A DNA stretch of 64,000 nt, taken from Pseudomonas sp. 2FG. GTDB lineage: Bacteria > Pseudomonadota > Gammaproteobacteria > Pseudomonadales > Pseudomonadaceae. The DNA is taken from NCBI RefSeq assembly GCF_005502935.1, contig NZ_SCMP01000002.1, positions 1 to 64,000 on the forward strand. The letters are read 5' to 3'. Each line of letters begins with the position of its first letter. Positions within the stretch are counted from its first letter, which is position 1. The translations under genes and the position numbers were made by a program. Shown in pieces: positions 62,725-64,000 of the stretch. Below the pieces are notes generated by a model that searched no databases, was not told the DNA's origin, and saw nothing but the letters and a program-made list of their open reading frames with translations.

Positions 62725-63687
62725 GTGCGTAAGTCCTTGATGCGCATGACCTTGCGTCAGCTCCAGGTGTTTCGCGCGGTCTGCGAAAGCCGCTCCTACA
62801 GCCGCGCGGCCGAGGAAATGGCCCTGACCCAGCCGGCGGTCAGCCTGCAAATTCGCCAGCTGGAAGAGCTGGTGGGGCAGCCGCTGTTCGAGTACGTCGG
62901 CAAGAAGCTCTACCTGACCGACGCCGCCGACGCGCTGCAACGCGCCAGCGCAGATATTTTCCAGCGCCTGGAAAACCTCGATATGCAGCTCTCGGATTTG
63001 CAGGGCTCGCTGCAGGGCCAGCTCAACCTGGCGGTGGAATCCAGCGCCAAATACTTCGTGCCGCACCTGTTCGCCGCCTTCAAGCGCCAGCACCCGGAGG
63101 TCAACCTGCACCTCGCGGTGGTCAACCGCGCCCAGGTGATCAAGCGCCTCGCCGACAACCGCGACGACTTGGTGATCATGTCACTGGTGCCGCAGGACAT
63201 GGCCCTGGAGTTTCTGCCGTTCCTGAACAACCCGATAGTCGCGGTGGCGCCGCCCGAGCATCCGCTGTGCAGCGCCGGGCCACTGACCCTGAAAGACCTG
63301 GAGCCCTACCCGCTGCTGATCCGCGAGCCCGGTTCCGGCACGCGCAAGGCCTGCGAGGAGTATTTCCAGCAGAAGCACGCGCACTTCGCCCAGACCCTCG
63401 AAGTGGCCTCGCTGGATGCCCTGCGCGAATGCGTGGTGGCCGGCCTCGGCCTGGCGCTGCTGCCGCGCCACGCGGTCAGCCTGGAGCTGGCCACCGGCCT
63501 CTTGCGCGAGCTGCCGGTGGAGGAGCTGCCGCTCTATCGCAGCTGGTGCGTGGTCCATGCCCGAGGCAAACGCGTGTCGCCGGTGGGTCAGGCGTTTCTG
63601 GCGTTTATCCGCGCCGAACGCACGCAGATCAGCGCGCTGGCCGCGCGTTTCGCCGGGACGCTGCCCGGACCGCCTCCAGGTAGTTAG
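62725..63687 (+). CDS. LysR-family regulator beside pyruvate carboxylase
   Basis: 320-residue LysR-type regulator. The helix-turn-helix covers about residues 8-65 (LRQLQVFRAVCESRSYSRAA, QPAVSLQIRQLEEL), followed by the inducer domain (for example SSAKYFVPHLFAAFKRQHP). The start chosen is GTG at 62725, with AGG 8 bp upstream; GTG 62716 and ATG 62740 are alternatives. It is divergent from pycA. In Pseudomonas this regulator is a fixed neighbour of the pyruvate carboxylase genes and likely controls them. Its 3' end overlaps the next convergent gene by 59 bp. Confidence 0.9.
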   Translation: MRKSLMRMTLRQLQVFRAVCESRSYSRAAEEMALTQPAVSLQIRQLEELVGQPLFEYVGKKLYLTDAADALQRASADIFQRLENLDMQLSDLQGSLQGQLNLAVESSAKYFVPHLFAAFKRQHPEVNLHLAVVNRAQVIKRLADNRDDLVIMSLVPQDMALEFLPFLNNPIVAVAPPEHPLCSAGPLTLKDLEPYPLLIREPGSGTRKACEEYFQQKHAHFAQTLEVASLDALRECVVAGLGLALLPRHAVSLELATGLLRELPVEELPLYRSWCVVHARGKRVSPVGQAFLAFIRAERTQISALAARFAGTLPGPPPGS

Positions 63688-63853
63688 CGGCGATCAGCTC
63701 GGGGAAATCGGCCAACTCCTGCCGCAGCCGGCGCTGCTCGGTGAAGTCTTCGATGGCGCGACGGTAGGCCATACGGCGCTGATCTTCTAACTGGCGGCGG
63801 GTCTTAGCCGCCGAGCTGACGTACTGCTGCGAGTCATCCACATAACGAGCCAT
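63629..63853 (-). CDS. Small PA3496-family-like protein
   Basis: 74-residue soluble protein, MARYVDDSQQYVSSAAKTRR onward, rich in Arg, Gln and Glu and probably helical; the segment RRQLEDQRRMAYRRAIEDF is typical of the small Pseudomonas PA3496 family (putative envelope-integrity protein). The ATG at 63853 has GGAG-like GGGAGA upstream; the longer frame from 63892 is not supported. The last 59 bases overlap the convergent LysR gene, which may extend its C-terminus beyond the family norm. Function unknown. Confidence 0.7.
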   Translation of the reverse strand: MARYVDDSQQYVSSAAKTRRQLEDQRRMAYRRAIEDFTEQRRLRQELADFPELIAANYLEAVRAASRRNARPAR

Positions 63854-63950
63854 CTCGGATCTCCCATGAACAGGTGCGGGGAGCACCAGCATGGGCGGCA
63901 GGCGTGACGCTTTGACGGCAGAGCGATGAAACTGCGGTGACCGCGCGGTT

Positions 63951-64000
63951 TCAGTCTTCGCTCGCCTTCACCGTCTTCGGCGACAGACGCAGGCTACGCA
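63951..64000 (-). CDS. C-terminal end of a gene cut by the window edge (possibly RpiR/HexR family)
   Basis: On the minus strand a frame ends RSLRLSPKTVKASED followed by a TGA at 63953-63951. Only 15 residues are visible. In Pseudomonas the gene after this LysR regulator is an RpiR/HexR-type regulator, which would fit the basic tail, but the sequence alone cannot prove it. Confidence 0.35.
   Translation of the reverse strand, partial: RSLRLSPKTVKASED

Overview
The window looks like a chromosomal stretch of a high-GC Pseudomonas, probably of the aeruginosa/mendocina/alcaligenes/stutzeri side of the genus. The evidence is the order ubiC-ubiA, phoB-phoR, phoU-pstBACS, purEK, a LysR regulator next to aspA, and a two-subunit pyruvate carboxylase beside its LysR regulator. 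All of these are familiar Pseudomonas core blocks. This assignment is made by reading, not by a database search.

Layout. 1-5528 holds core genes: ubiC (cut by the window start), ubiA, a small secreted protein, phoBR and a CNNM/CorC-type membrane protein. 5515-20293 is an accessory catabolic island for nitrogen compounds. It has a LuxR-type regulator, an orphan polyamine-type binding protein, a P1-family aminopeptidase, a nitrilase-family amidase, a NitT/TauT-type ABC importer, a SpuC-like aminotransferase with an aldehyde dehydrogenase, a LysR regulator, and an operon of FAD monooxygenase, Rid protein, DUF1028 protein and ArgE-like deacylase. 20570-28586 holds an M23 peptidase, phoU and the pst operon, with Pho boxes upstream of phoB, pstS and pstC. 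28666-36167 carries an MFS transporter, a YciA thioesterase, a MacB/Lol-type four-gene exporter and a YeaD-type mutarotase.

36178-40097 is the remnant of a sedentary chromosomal integron. Only the first ~34 codons of an intI gene survive, followed by an attI-like region and AT-richer gene cassettes separated by attC sites. The cassettes carry a Septu-like ATPase/HNH defence pair, a ParD/ParE-type toxin-antitoxin pair and a YefM/YoeB-type pair. A TA-flanked MITE of about 150 bp sits inside one attC, and the last attC is truncated.

40387-45541 is an aa3-type cytochrome oxidase operon. Its subunit II carries CuA plus two c-type haem domains, and there are two subunit III-like proteins and a small subunit IV. 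45573-64000 returns to mostly core content: a membrane protein of unknown function, a CapA-like protein, DUF3299, purK/purE, LysR-aspA, an AGCS symporter, a periplasmic binding protein, a MocR regulator divergent from a PaiB-GNAT fusion, a GNAT, the two pyruvate carboxylase subunits with their LysR regulator, a small PA3496-like protein and a gene end at the window edge.

How the parts work together. PhoBR should drive pstS and pstCAB-phoU through the Pho boxes. The island at 5.5-20.3 kb reads as uptake, oxidation or deacylation, transamination and aldehyde oxidation of an amine, amide or guanidino-type compound, with an unknown substrate. The cassette array provides defence and stability modules but can no longer mobilise itself. 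Three copies of a palindromic dispersed repeat and two copies of a second palindromic repeat mark recently mobile intergenic DNA.
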